Of a DNA stretch of 64,000 nucleotides, positions 54,891 to 64,000 are shown piece by piece (positions within the stretch are counted from its first letter, which is position 1; the number at the start of each line of letters is the position of its first letter). The notes beneath the pieces were generated by a model. It ran no database searches. It was not told the DNA's origin and saw nothing but the letters and a program-made list of their open reading frames with translations. Both the position numbers and the translations under genes were made by a program. This stretch comes from Undaria pinnatifida (taxonomy: Eukaryota; Sar; Phaeophyceae; Laminariales; Alariaceae). The stretch covers positions 6,948,655 through 7,012,654 of the forward strand of contig JABAKD010000005.1 in assembly GCA_012845835.1 (NCBI GenBank), read 5' to 3'.

Positions 54891-56780
54891 AGCACCAATG
54901 ATGCTAGAAGACCGACCTCGTGGGCGCGCCAAGGCCTCTTTTGGCATTACTATATATTATACATATTTTAGTGTGGGGCAGGGGGACGGGTCAATCAGGT
55001 GGCCACACCGCGGTATCCTAACGTCTTGGGCTAGCAGCAACCAGTGCGAGAGCCTTCGTTTGTTTTTATCGAGGTCGCGTGTATCGTATCGCAGCAGGAC
55101 GCACTGTTTAGCCGCTGCATGCAAAGGATCGACCTATATCGACCTATCGTTCGGCCGAGAAAGCAAGGGTTTGCGGCCATTCCCAGCGAACGCATAAATC
55201 ACGATTCGTTGCATTTGCAAATGGGCAATACATTGTTGTGTTCTTGGCCTCATGCATGACAAATGCCCCCTTCCGGGTTAAATGGGCGACACGGTTGGAA
55301 AATAGGTGAAGCACAGGTAGTTGGAAAATAAGCGAGTGGATTTTTTTTTTTTTTTCAATCCTAAGGCGGATGGGGAAAAATAAACGCGAGTGGAGCGCTC
55401 GAACAAAATGCCAGGCGAGGCGGACTTGCACCCTCGTTTTATTCGACAAACTACTTGGAATTCGAGTTCGTGTGCATTTTCCAGTAGCTAACGGACTAAG
55501 GCACCGCGATCAGTTGTTTCGGCTCAAGCAAACGCGGGCAATGTAGACCATGTTGATTGATTTGACAGTGCTGTCGTCATCCCTGGCAGCAAGCAACCTT
55601 GTCAGCATCAGTGAATAAGAACTTGCTCTAGAGCGAGCTGCTGCGGTTCGAGTCGATACGGAAACATAGACCGTGTAGGTTGATACCGCTGTCGCCACCC
55701 CCCCGCACCAGACTTGTCCGCAGGATAGCAAATCAACCGAGGGTCGTCCAGCCAGTGATAAACCACAACGGACGTTATGCACAACGGAGCACCACGCTAT
55801 TAATAGCAGCAGCTTCTACAACGATATCACTATGAGGCTGCATCATCATCGTCAGCAACACCAGCAGCATTACTGCTATTAGTATCGGCGACAGCATAAT
55901 CGTCAGTAACAGCAACAGCGTCAGCATCAGCAGCGCAAGAACGATCGCCCACCTGTCTACGTTCAAAAACCATAACAAAAAATCTGTTCAAACTTCACTG
56001 ATTAGACAACCTTCGCAGTGACGCACTTGTGTTCGTTATTACTGTAGGCTTAACGCACGCATCCAACCCCGACAACCCCCCCTCCCCCCCTCGCCCTATC
56101 GCTACGATAATTGGTGGAAAACTAACAAACGACGCTGGGAGCTACACCGTGGCGAATCGGCATATCCGTCAATTGCAAGCGCACCCAACCCCGACAATAA
56201 CCCCCCCCCAGGTCTACGGTCTCAAGACTACAGTCATGCATGACAAATAGTGCGGCCCGCTCCCGTCTCCCTACCGCAACGACCAACGATGGAAACCCGA
56301 CAACGAACGCCGGGAGAGACGGCGGTGAGGGAGCAGGCTGACCGAGCAAGGTCAACCACGACAACATTCGCAATCGAAGCAGGAACGGTCGAATGCTGTT
56401 GTTTCGACTAGGCAAAGCAGGCCCCAATACCTCGGTGACTTGCTGTGCTGCCGTACGCAACACGCTGCTGACTGCTAACGGCACAATCCTTACACCATTT
56501 CGTATTCACTCGGACATAGCGAGAAAACACATTAGCGGCACACGACAAGAAAAACAAACAAACAAACAAAAGAAAATATACGACAACTAAAAGAAGAGCA
56601 AAGCTTCAGTCGTTTCGATCATGGAGGCAAAACGACACGATACGTACGTGCCTCGCACGATTTTTATGTCACTGAAACAGCGGTACTTCCGTATCGACAC
56701 ACAACTTCGTCAAGCGAAAGGAAGCAAGGGAAGGAAGACGGACGGACGGGGGGTAAGGATGGAGGGGACACCACCCGCCG
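54891..56780. other. Intergenic, no recognised gene
   Basis: Contains the truncated retroposon at 55341-55385, CAGCAA-type trinucleotides at 55800-55945 and two CGACAAC.CCCCCC-type stretches (56060-56220). It includes the space downstream of the ARPC2 stop; no polyadenylation signal stands out. Confidence 0.5.
55341..55385 (-). mobile_element. 5'-truncated short poly(A) retroposon, copy 3
   Basis: Flanked by 9-bp direct repeats GCGAGTGGA (55332-55340 and 55386-55394). On the minus strand only the 3' ~30 bases (TTTATTTTTCCCCATCCGCC) and the A tail remain. This is the expected product of incomplete reverse transcription. Confidence 0.88.
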
Positions 56781-56996
56781 TTATCCTCGGTTGAAGGCGC
56801 GGCCTTGCGCGGTCTTCTTGACCTTGGCCTCCTCCTCCGGAACTGCCCGGTTCAACACTGCCAAGCAACAGCCGAACACCCCCCAATGACGGGCCAGCAG
56901 GAGCATCAGCGGTAGTATCGAAAAGGGCGCCGAAGAAAGAAGTCCAGGGCAGCAACAAAGCCAGTGTCCAAACGGCGGCAAAGGAAGGAGTCCAGG

Positions 56997-57040
<44 letters not shown>

Positions 57041-60000
57041 AACCGGGCGACGAAAAAAAGCCGACGAGGAGTGGTGGACGGGGGGGGGGGCACGAAGAGG
57101 GACAGAGGGGGAAAGGAGACGTCAATGCCATCGAAGACCTAGCTATGACATTTTTCAAACCAAACACCCGAAAAAGCGATATCTTACAGAGTAAACATTG
57201 ATCGTTTAAAGTGGACAGGGCAGAGGGAGTCAATTGCGTTTAAAAACATGAAAAAAACCCATACTTCTAGCAGATCTTCTAGTTGTGGAAAGGTTCTGAA
57301 CAGGCGTTGCGCTGCCGCCGCCACGGCCGCTGGAGACCGCGGCAGCTTGCGCTGCTGTTGGAAGCAACCGAATCCGAATCCGACTCACCCTGCAGCAGGC
57401 CAACCACCCTCTTCCGCATGCGCATGTGCATGTACGTCTTGGTGGCCTTGAGGTGGTAGTGCAGGTACTGGCGGAAGCCAGTTAGCAACGTCACCGTCTT
57501 CTCCTGCCGCCCCCGGTCCACGTGCTGAGGGAAGATAACTGTTCACGTTTCCCGCCGCAAAAAGCAAGCAAAAAAATGGGAGGGGTGCAAAAGTTTCAGT
57601 TTCGGACGCTGTTTCGATTTCAACTTCGGTTTCGGTGGCAGTGTCGATTTCGGCTTCTTGTTCTCTGCGTCTGTCTGCCTAACCCCCTCCCGGTCCTATC
57701 TTACAACTCCCTCTATCCTGGTAACTAATTGTATTTCCACGTTCGTGTATGGTGGTGGTCGGCGAGCGCCTGCTGAAGCTATGTACACGTGCACCTTCAT
57801 GCATCCCTGGTCATACATGTCATACATCTGACTGATGCAGCATCATTCCGGATTAGCTTGACAGCTACCCGCGCTACCGCTACTGGAGCAATATCCATCT
57901 GTCATACGGAACCAAATCTAACAGTTCTCGAGTTTTCGTTCATGTCTCTCACCGAAGCTGAGGAATCCCACAGGCCGCTGTCCCCTTTGCATGGGCATGC
58001 TTCGCAACTCCAGCGGAGCCTCGGGGGTAAAGGTGCAAGGCGGCGAGTTGTTGGCTACTCGCTGGGCGTCCACGAACTCCATAAGAAACGACTGCGGGAA
58101 ACAAAAAAAAATTACGCAGGAGAAGCGCGAGGCGACACACGGGAGGGTAAGGTAACGCAACGTAACATGGGGCAAGATAAGGTACGGTACGGTACGGAAC
58201 GGTACGGTAAGGTAAGGTAAGGTAAGGTAAGGTGAGGCAAGGTGAGGTAAGGTAAGGTGAGGTAAGGTAAGGTACGGTGAGGTAAGGTGAGGTGAGGAAA
58301 AGTAAGGTGAGGTGAGGTAAGGCAAGGCAAGGCAAGGCAAGGCAAGGCAAGACAAAGTAAGGTAAGGCAATACAAGGTAAGGTAAGGCAAGGTAAGGCAC
58401 GGTACGGTAAGGTACGGTAAGCTAAGGTAGGGTAAGGTAAGGTGACATAAGGTAAGCTAAGGCAACGCAATGTAACGTACGGCACGGTGGGGCAAAGTAA
58501 GGTGAGGCAAGGCAAAGCAACGTAAGGCCATAAGAAATAAGGCAACGAAAACAAACGATCCGCAAGGGGATGCACAGTATAAGGGGGTGTAAGGCAACGT
58601 AACTGGATGAACGGTAAATAAAGGTATCGCGGGGGCACCGCAGGGCAACCTAAGGAAGGGTATGGCCGCGCAAACCAGAGCACGAGAACGCAAGGTAACG
58701 TCAGTCGGGGTAACACAAGGTAACATGAGGCAGCCTAACCCTGACGTAATGCGCGTGACGCGGAGGTACCTGGTTGGACGGAATGGCTTGGCTGGCTGCT
58801 GAGAAAATTGGTGGCCATGGTAAGTACCTGGCTAATTCTACGTGCAAGGGAGTGCGGTACCTAAAGCCATATGACGGACGGAAAAAAGGAGAGAGGAAGG
58901 CATGCGATTTTTCGTATCTTGCTAATGTACGAGTTGCAGTACCACCACCAGCAGCTCTCCCCTCCTCACGGGGAAGCAGCACATAATGTAGGGCGGACCG
59001 CTCCCACCTTTGCGATAGCCCTCTCGTCAGCCTCCGGGAAGTCAATGGCGAAGATTACCGTCACGCGGTCCGCCTGGAAAAACCGCCGAACAGTCGCGGG
59101 AAAAGGTGCGAAAAAATCGTGGCAAAAAGTCGCCAAACATACACACATTTTTCACATTTACCCTGTAGAATGTAAACGCACGAGAGTGAATCCAAAGAAA
59201 TTTCAAGGAAGCTTACCGACACTTGAACTGTCAACGAAAAGTCCAATCAGCATGCAAGTAATTAGGCTCTAACTTCGGCATTGAATAAAAACAAACATAA
59301 GAGTATTCTACTAACGCGGGGGAAGGGTTGGGCAGAGAGCACGAGGCGATCTCGTTCGAGGTCTCCAACCACCGCCAACAGGCGCGCCGCCGACCAATGG
59401 TTTTATCAAGAACCGATAATTAATCATCAGCAAGTGCCAACAATCGATAAGCATTCACCAAAACAACCATCACCCACGTTATTAACATTACTACTGTATA
59501 TAGTGTAACAGAAACCGCAACTATTACTGCAAACTTGGCACGTAACAAGCTTCTGTATGCAGTACACTACACCAACGACCTCCACATGAAGACAAGCCCT
59601 GCAAGATATCGATCGCAAACAATTACCGTCTAGTGCGCCGTCTACTACTCGCGTAAAAAAAAGGGAGCAAACCAATAAACACAAACCAAGATAGAAAAAA
59701 GCCGTAAGACGGAAGACAAGCGACAAAATAAAATAACATAACTTGTATGCGCAGAAAAACAGCTGCCCCCGCCCCCCCCCCGCCCCTCGCCCTCATACCC
59801 GTTTCCCCCCCATTCGCCCAGAGCAACATCACCCACCCCAGCAACATAGCAGCGTTACCTGGGGCACAATGTAGAGCATCTCCTTCTTTCGCCACGGAAT
59901 CGCCGAGGGCCCGATGCTCCCGCCCCGCCCCTCCCGCAGCGCGTCGAACGCCCGGTCAAAGGGCGCGCCAATCAGGTTGCGCTTCAGCTCCGTCAAACTG

Positions 60001-61337
60001 TTCTCGATCGTCAAAATAAAAAATAGGTATGATACACGTCAGCAATGAGTTATCTCATTTAATAAATAGGTCGCTACTCAACTTGAGCTTTGTAACCCGC
60101 ACCAGCAGGAGTACCACTGCCAGAATCATCACCCCCACCACGACCGCGACCAACAGTAACACCTCAACCACCACCACCACCTCCGCCACCACCACCACCA
60201 CCACCACTACCACCCGCACTCCGACCCCTCCCACCCCCCCCCGACCCCACCACAACTAGCCTTACGCCCACCAACCCACGCACACTACCATCTCGGCCCA
60301 CCTCTTGAGTAGCTGGTCCGGCGCCATGGTAGGGTTGTCGAGGTCAATGGTGAGCGTGAGGTTGTGCCCTGGTCGCGTCTCGGGTGCCACCATCCCCTTG
60401 TACCGATTCGACAGCATGTCCGCAGCACCGTTGCTGACGAAAAAAACAGAGAGGCATGTTCGCGGGGTGGGGAAAGGGTGGGGAGGGGGGAGGGGAGGTA
60501 AAGCGGGGCCTCTTGGGGGTGTGTGGGAGGGGGGAGTAAACCTTGTGGGGACAGAAGTAGGCTTTAAACATTTTGATGCACGCGTTTAACAAGAAATAAT
60601 TGACAATCAAATCGCCCCCCTCCACTCTCTCCCCCCAGAGAACATATTCGAATGGACCAACCAGATCACCCCCATCCCTCCGCACCCCCCCCCCCCCCCC
60701 CCAGCCTGACCTGGAGATCTCCTTCCAGCCGCTCATGGAGATGGACAGCTGCATCGTGTTTAGGCTGTCTGGGGGTACCTGACGCCGCGAGCCGGAGATA
60801 GAAGGGAGGGGGGGGGCGTGGGGACATGGGGGAAGGGGGGAGGGGGAACGGAGGGGGGGGAACGGAGGGGGTGCGGGTGCGGTGTAGGGAAGGGAGAGAG
60901 GGAGAGAGGGGAGGGAGATAAGGTAAGGATTCGCGGGAGGCGATTGAGAGTGAAGGGAGTGAGGGGCGGGACGGACGGTTAGAGGGTAGGGGATTGGAGG
61001 CATAAATAGGGGGTGGGTGGGTGGGTGGGGGGGGGGGGGGGGGGGAGAGGGGGCGAGGGGAGGGAGGGGGTGGGGAGGGGTAGAGAAGTCCTCCCGAAAG
61101 CAAACTGTTACAACATATTAATACTATAGTGAGAAAACACGAAACCTCTTGAAACATCTGGCCCAGCAAAGCAACTGCTGGCATTATTAGCAGTTTCATA
61201 TGAAATACCTTCAATGTGTACATGGCATCGTCGAAGTCGGCGACCTTGAGCTCGCACGGCTCCCTCTTTCCTTCCGTCAGGCGAGGCCTGATGGCGTTTT
61301 CCAGTATGGGGTTGTAGCAGTCCAGAAAGATTTGACC
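56781..61337 (-). CDS. ARPC2: Arp2/3 complex subunit 2 (p34-Arc)
   Basis: Minus-strand exons: 61337-61209, 60778-60711, 60433-60302, 59997-59859, 59073-59008, 58091-57953, 57538-57389, 56857-56781 (TAA). Phases agree; 299 residues, about the length of the animal protein. ARPC2 forms the core of the actin-nucleating Arp2/3 complex with ARPC4 and contacts the mother filament. Family landmarks in order: ILENAIRPRL and VADFDDAMYTLK; MQLSISMSGWKEI; LTLTIDLDNP; LKRNLIGAPFDRAFDAL; ADRVTVIFAIDFPEADERA; SFLMEFVDAQR; GFLSFVIFPQHVDRG; LTGFRQYLHYHLKATKTYMH; VLNRAVPEEEAKVKKT. No in-frame ATG opens the first exon, so the start must lie in a short upstream exon (a few residues at most). The neighbours are unrelated. 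Confidence 0.95.
56998..57037. repeat. (CAG)n microsatellite in last ARPC2 intron
   Basis: About 12 uninterrupted CAG units on the plus strand (CTG on the gene strand). Confidence 0.95.
58155..58545. repeat. (GGTAA/GGCAA)n pentamer array in an ARPC2 intron
   Basis: Dozens of AGGTA, AGGCA and ACGGT pentamers with drift, thinning out to about 58740. On the gene strand it is TTACC-rich. Confidence 0.9.
60840..61085 (+). repeat. G-rich tract in first ARPC2 intron
   Basis: Nearly continuous GGGAGG/GGGTGGG runs, including 19 or more consecutive G near 61028-61046. On the gene strand it is a long C/T tract. Confidence 0.85.
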
Positions 61338-61506
61338 CTGTCGACCGATGGACGGACGCGCGTGCCATACAGAACAGCAGGACGACAAGAACCAATTACA
61401 CGCTAACGATCACAAAGCACAGGGTACAGGGCACACACGCAAATAGCACATATAATGTATTATACCACTGGACGGAAACGTAAGGACCGTGTGGGTGTCA
61501 TACTAC

Positions 61507-61612
61507 ATTTTTTTTTTTTTTTTTTTTTTTTTCATCCTCCGGCGGATGGGGAAAAATAAAGCTTTAGCTCACCACACTTCCACGTATTTTCTTACGCGTC
61601 GTGTGTCGATTT
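61507..61612 (-). mobile_element. Short poly(A) retroposon, copy 4
   Basis: On the minus strand: TCGACACACGACGCGTAAG ... GTGGTGAGCTAAAGCTTTAT, CCCCATCCGCCGGAGGATG, then about 26 A. It lies just upstream of the first mapped ARPC2 exon, so it may be in its 5' intron or promoter. Confidence 0.85.
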
Positions 61613-62489
61613 AACTCAGTTGCTTTCGCAGCCCAGCGCTAGCTGGCGCACCCTTCGGGTCTCATTGTAGGTATAGCGTAAGCTGTCCCTATCAGTGGTC
61701 TTCGTTACAACCCCGGCAGCGCAAGCTAACTGCAGTTTTCTCAAACGGCCGTTACACATCCCCAAGGAATGGTAGGAAACAGACCCCGTATGACTGACGA
61801 CAGATGACAGATGACCGACCACATATCACAGATCACAGACCACAATAGAGCACAGTTTTTGTCGCAAGGTGTGTGGGGGGAGAAAAAAGCAAGGAAAACG
61901 ACTTCGGACAACAAATGGGTATGTCTTAGGTTTTACATTATGTCGGTAACAAAACTAACAGCAATTTCGAAAATATTAGTGGGGGCATTTGGCCACACAA
62001 ATTCCACACGGATTTGGCTACACAAACTCCACACGGATTTTGCCACACAAATTCCACACGGAAAAACACGAGGAAACGGCCAAGCAACCGTCTGAGATCA
62101 CAACACCGATTGATTGACAGACACAGCGACTACCGCAGGGCTCCAACGGCACGACACGCCCGACGGCCTACGATAAACTCAAGCAATGTCCCGACGAGGT
62201 TTCTGGATTCCTAGACGGCGGTCTGCGGAATCCGGTCACGGCTGCAGGTCGAACTCCGAGCGCAGCTTCGAGAACACCCGAAATTAAGCACAGTTTCGAG
62301 CACGTCCGAGGCTTCAAGATGCCTTTCCGGACAAGCTTAGCCCCAACCCTAACGCTGACCCCGACCCCAACCCTGGCCCATGTGGAGCTCTAGAACGAAA
62401 AACAAATGATTATTTCATATGTACTTGGTTGTAGACCGTCTGTGTGCAGTACTTTAAATTACACATAGTCATCTGCGTAATGATCATTC

Positions 62490-62605
62490 TCCACAGTTGT
62501 CTTCCTTTTTCCCCCCCGGTACATGCCTTGGTTTGTAACGCGCAGGGCGTTCATTCGTTCCGCATTCCCACTGCCCGCCGACTGCAAGCTCTTGCGCTTT
62601 CAGCG
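62490..62605 (-). mobile_element. SINE family B, partial copy 2
   Basis: CCCCCCCGGTACATGCCTTG, CGCGCAGGGCG and CCGCATTCCC match the 3' half of the copy at 62833-63150, in the same orientation. Confidence 0.6.
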
Positions 62606-62832
62606 ACCTCTTACCATTGGATCCCATTGATATTCAGAGGGAAACAATGTCGAACAACTAGAACGGTTGCAGCATCGGCCACACGAAGCAGCCAAGCGAA
62701 GGTAGTGTAGGGGATGCGCCGCACCGCAAGTGCAACGGCAGGAAAAGTGCGGCACGCCGCGCAGCATGATTTTGATCGTACTGCTTAACCGCTATCCTAG
62801 AAAGGTTGATAACTTCACACTTGTCGTTTTTG

Positions 62833-63150
62833 TAGATGGCCTTTTTTTTTTCTTTCTTTCAAGTCTCACTCGTACTTTCCAGCTTCTGGACAAAAGCCGT
62901 GGTCACACGTATCACCCATCTTCCCCCCCGGTGCGTGCCTTCATATTTATCGCGCAGGGGGATTCAGCATTCCCAACGTTTGTCGATTTTCGTCGGAATT
63001 TTGAAATCTCATGCCCTCGCGTTTTCTGCGGGTCAAATTTTGCGCAAGAAAGTCCCTGCGAGTACGAGTATGCACTCGTGGGGGCTCGAAGCAGCGAAAT
63101 CGACCTTAGCAGAGACTAGGTCAACCCGCTAGACCGTCGGGGTACCTAGG
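62833..63150 (-). mobile_element. tRNA-derived SINE, family B copy 3
   Basis: On the minus strand: CCCCGACGGTCTAGCGGGTT head, TTCGAGCCCCC B-box, GAGTGCATACTCGTA, GGGACTTTCTTGCGCA, GCGCGATAAATATGAAGGCA, GTGACCACGGCTTTTGTCCA and AAGCTGGAAAGTACGAG, ending A-rich. It matches 22284-22590 throughout. Confidence 0.8.
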
Positions 63151-63294
63151 TCCCACAAGGCTATTGGGGATTGGGACCGGTGATTAAGAGACAAACAAAA
63201 CGACCAGTGCGATCCTGTTAAGCCAAGCAGTTGCCAACAGTACAGGCACCACCATGCTGCACGCGTGTATGATTAGTACAGCTCCTTACACCGG

Positions 63295-63480
63295 AGTTCG
63301 GACACAACCCTTACCCCAGCAACCCGGGCTGGTTCGCGTGGCTGACGTAGAAGTTGTCGTTATTTCCGACATGTGTTTCTCTCTGCAGCCCCAAAAGCGC
63401 TAACAAGACGTAAATACGCCGAACAACAGACAAAACACACCTCTCGAGCAACCCTGGGTATCGGTATGTATTTCATGCAC
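63295..63480 (+). repeat. Dispersed repeat, copy 2 (partner near 18225)
   Basis: TTACCCCAGCAACCCGGGCT, TTCGCGTGGC and CGACATG match the earlier copy in order and spacing; both are on the plus strand. Confidence 0.55.
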
Positions 63481-64000
63481 GGAATAATTAGACGCCGACA
63501 GGGCACACCCTGCACCCTGATCCCACGCCGACCAAAAACATAGCAAAATCGAGGTTCCACCAAACGGCCACAGCAAAACGCAACAGACACTCGTAAAACC
63601 AACGTGTGCAGGCTCCAACCTGAACGCAAGGTGGACGCGTGAAAACTTCCTACCGGTCGTGGGTGGTGAAATCGAACCTTACACGTTGGCCTACAGTAGA
63701 CCAACCCGACCCCATAGCCAACCCTTAACCGTAACCCGACCCGAACCCTTTGGGCTTTGGGAGGCTCAGGTCGGCAGTGGCAATCGCACTGCTACGCAAC
63801 GTGGTGGTGGTGTTCAGTTTTAAAAACCGGCCGGTTGAAAAAACAGCCTCGGCCAGTGAGTTTAAAGACCGTCAGGAAGTTTTGTGCCTTCCTCGTTCAG
63901 TTTTGGCGTATAGAAGCAGAGTAACGTTCGCAGATCTGTCCTGCAACAGGGCGAGGCCTCTCGGATCTCTCGGGGGAAGGAACGAAAAAACGAAAAAATG

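Larger units (their letters stand above)
61613..64000. other. Upstream of ARPC2; repeats, no recognised gene
   Basis: Holds SINE pieces, a triplicated ACACAAA.TCCACACGGATTT block (61993-62060) and CCCTAA-like bases at 62340-62380. The missing ARPC2 first exon and promoter should lie in this stretch but could not be fixed. Open frames here have no recognisable domain. Confidence 0.5.

Noticed and set aside
57949-58716. Minus-strand 255-codon open frame
   Set aside because: It is mostly translated (TTACC)n pentamers plus ARPC2 exon 58091-57953; only the exon part is real.
60344-61388. Long Pro-rich minus-strand open frames
   Set aside because: They join ARPC2 exons to C/T-rich intron sequence; splice sites and homology show only the short exons are coding.

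Overview
The window is nuclear DNA of a complex eukaryote, most likely a brown alga (Phaeophyceae, Ectocarpus-like) or a close stramenopile relative. The genes are cut into many short exons with introns of about 0.1-4.3 kb. One methyltransferase resembles plant and cyanobacterial homologues, and an Arp2/3 subunit is present. The sequence between and inside genes is packed with simple repeats, SINEs, LINE remnants, foldback elements and a recurring TACCAGGTA motif. The lineage call is inference; no tRNA, rRNA, operon or CRISPR was seen.

Layout. 152-15182 (+): the 3' eleven exons of an ankyrin-repeat protein gene; its start lies before the window. Its introns hold repeats, a 168-bp terminal-inverted-repeat element, a LINE remnant and many decayed copies of the gene's own exon edges. 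15183-20142: no recognised gene; a tRNA-derived SINE lies at the end. 20143-25798 (-): an eight-exon TrmA/RumA-type RNA 5-methyluridine methyltransferase with all expected motifs, including one GC-AG intron; a SINE and a LINE 3' end sit in its introns. 25799-33600: repeats, SINEs and one intronless open reading frame (27359-27886) that carries a 93-bp poly(A) retroposon inserted in frame. 33637-35110 (+): a dead PIF/Harbinger transposase. 35505-38150: an array of about 100-bp units, each shaped like a 3' splice site followed by a very short exon, running into a long inverted repeat of a coding-like segment (38158-38511).

41717-52046 is the largest mobile unit: a ~10.3-kb Mutator-like (MULE) element with 105-bp terminal inverted repeats whose tips are palindromes. 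It encodes a FAR1/FHY3-like transposase with intact D, D, E positions and a SWIM zinc finger, preceded by exons for a long Ala/Lys/Glu-rich repeat protein that may be a passenger gene or the transposase N-terminus. 52640-54115 is a LINE 3' half broken by another repeat. 56781-61337 (-) is ARPC2 (p34-Arc of the Arp2/3 complex), complete except for its start codon. 61338-64000 holds a retroposon and SINEs, with no recognised gene.

The host genes have unrelated roles: a protein-interaction scaffold, RNA modification and actin nucleation. What unites the window is its mobile-element ecology: LINEs that could supply reverse transcriptase, tRNA-derived SINEs and a tiny poly(A) retroposon that could use it, an apparently intact MULE, several foldback elements without coding capacity, and local duplications that repeatedly cross exon-intron borders.
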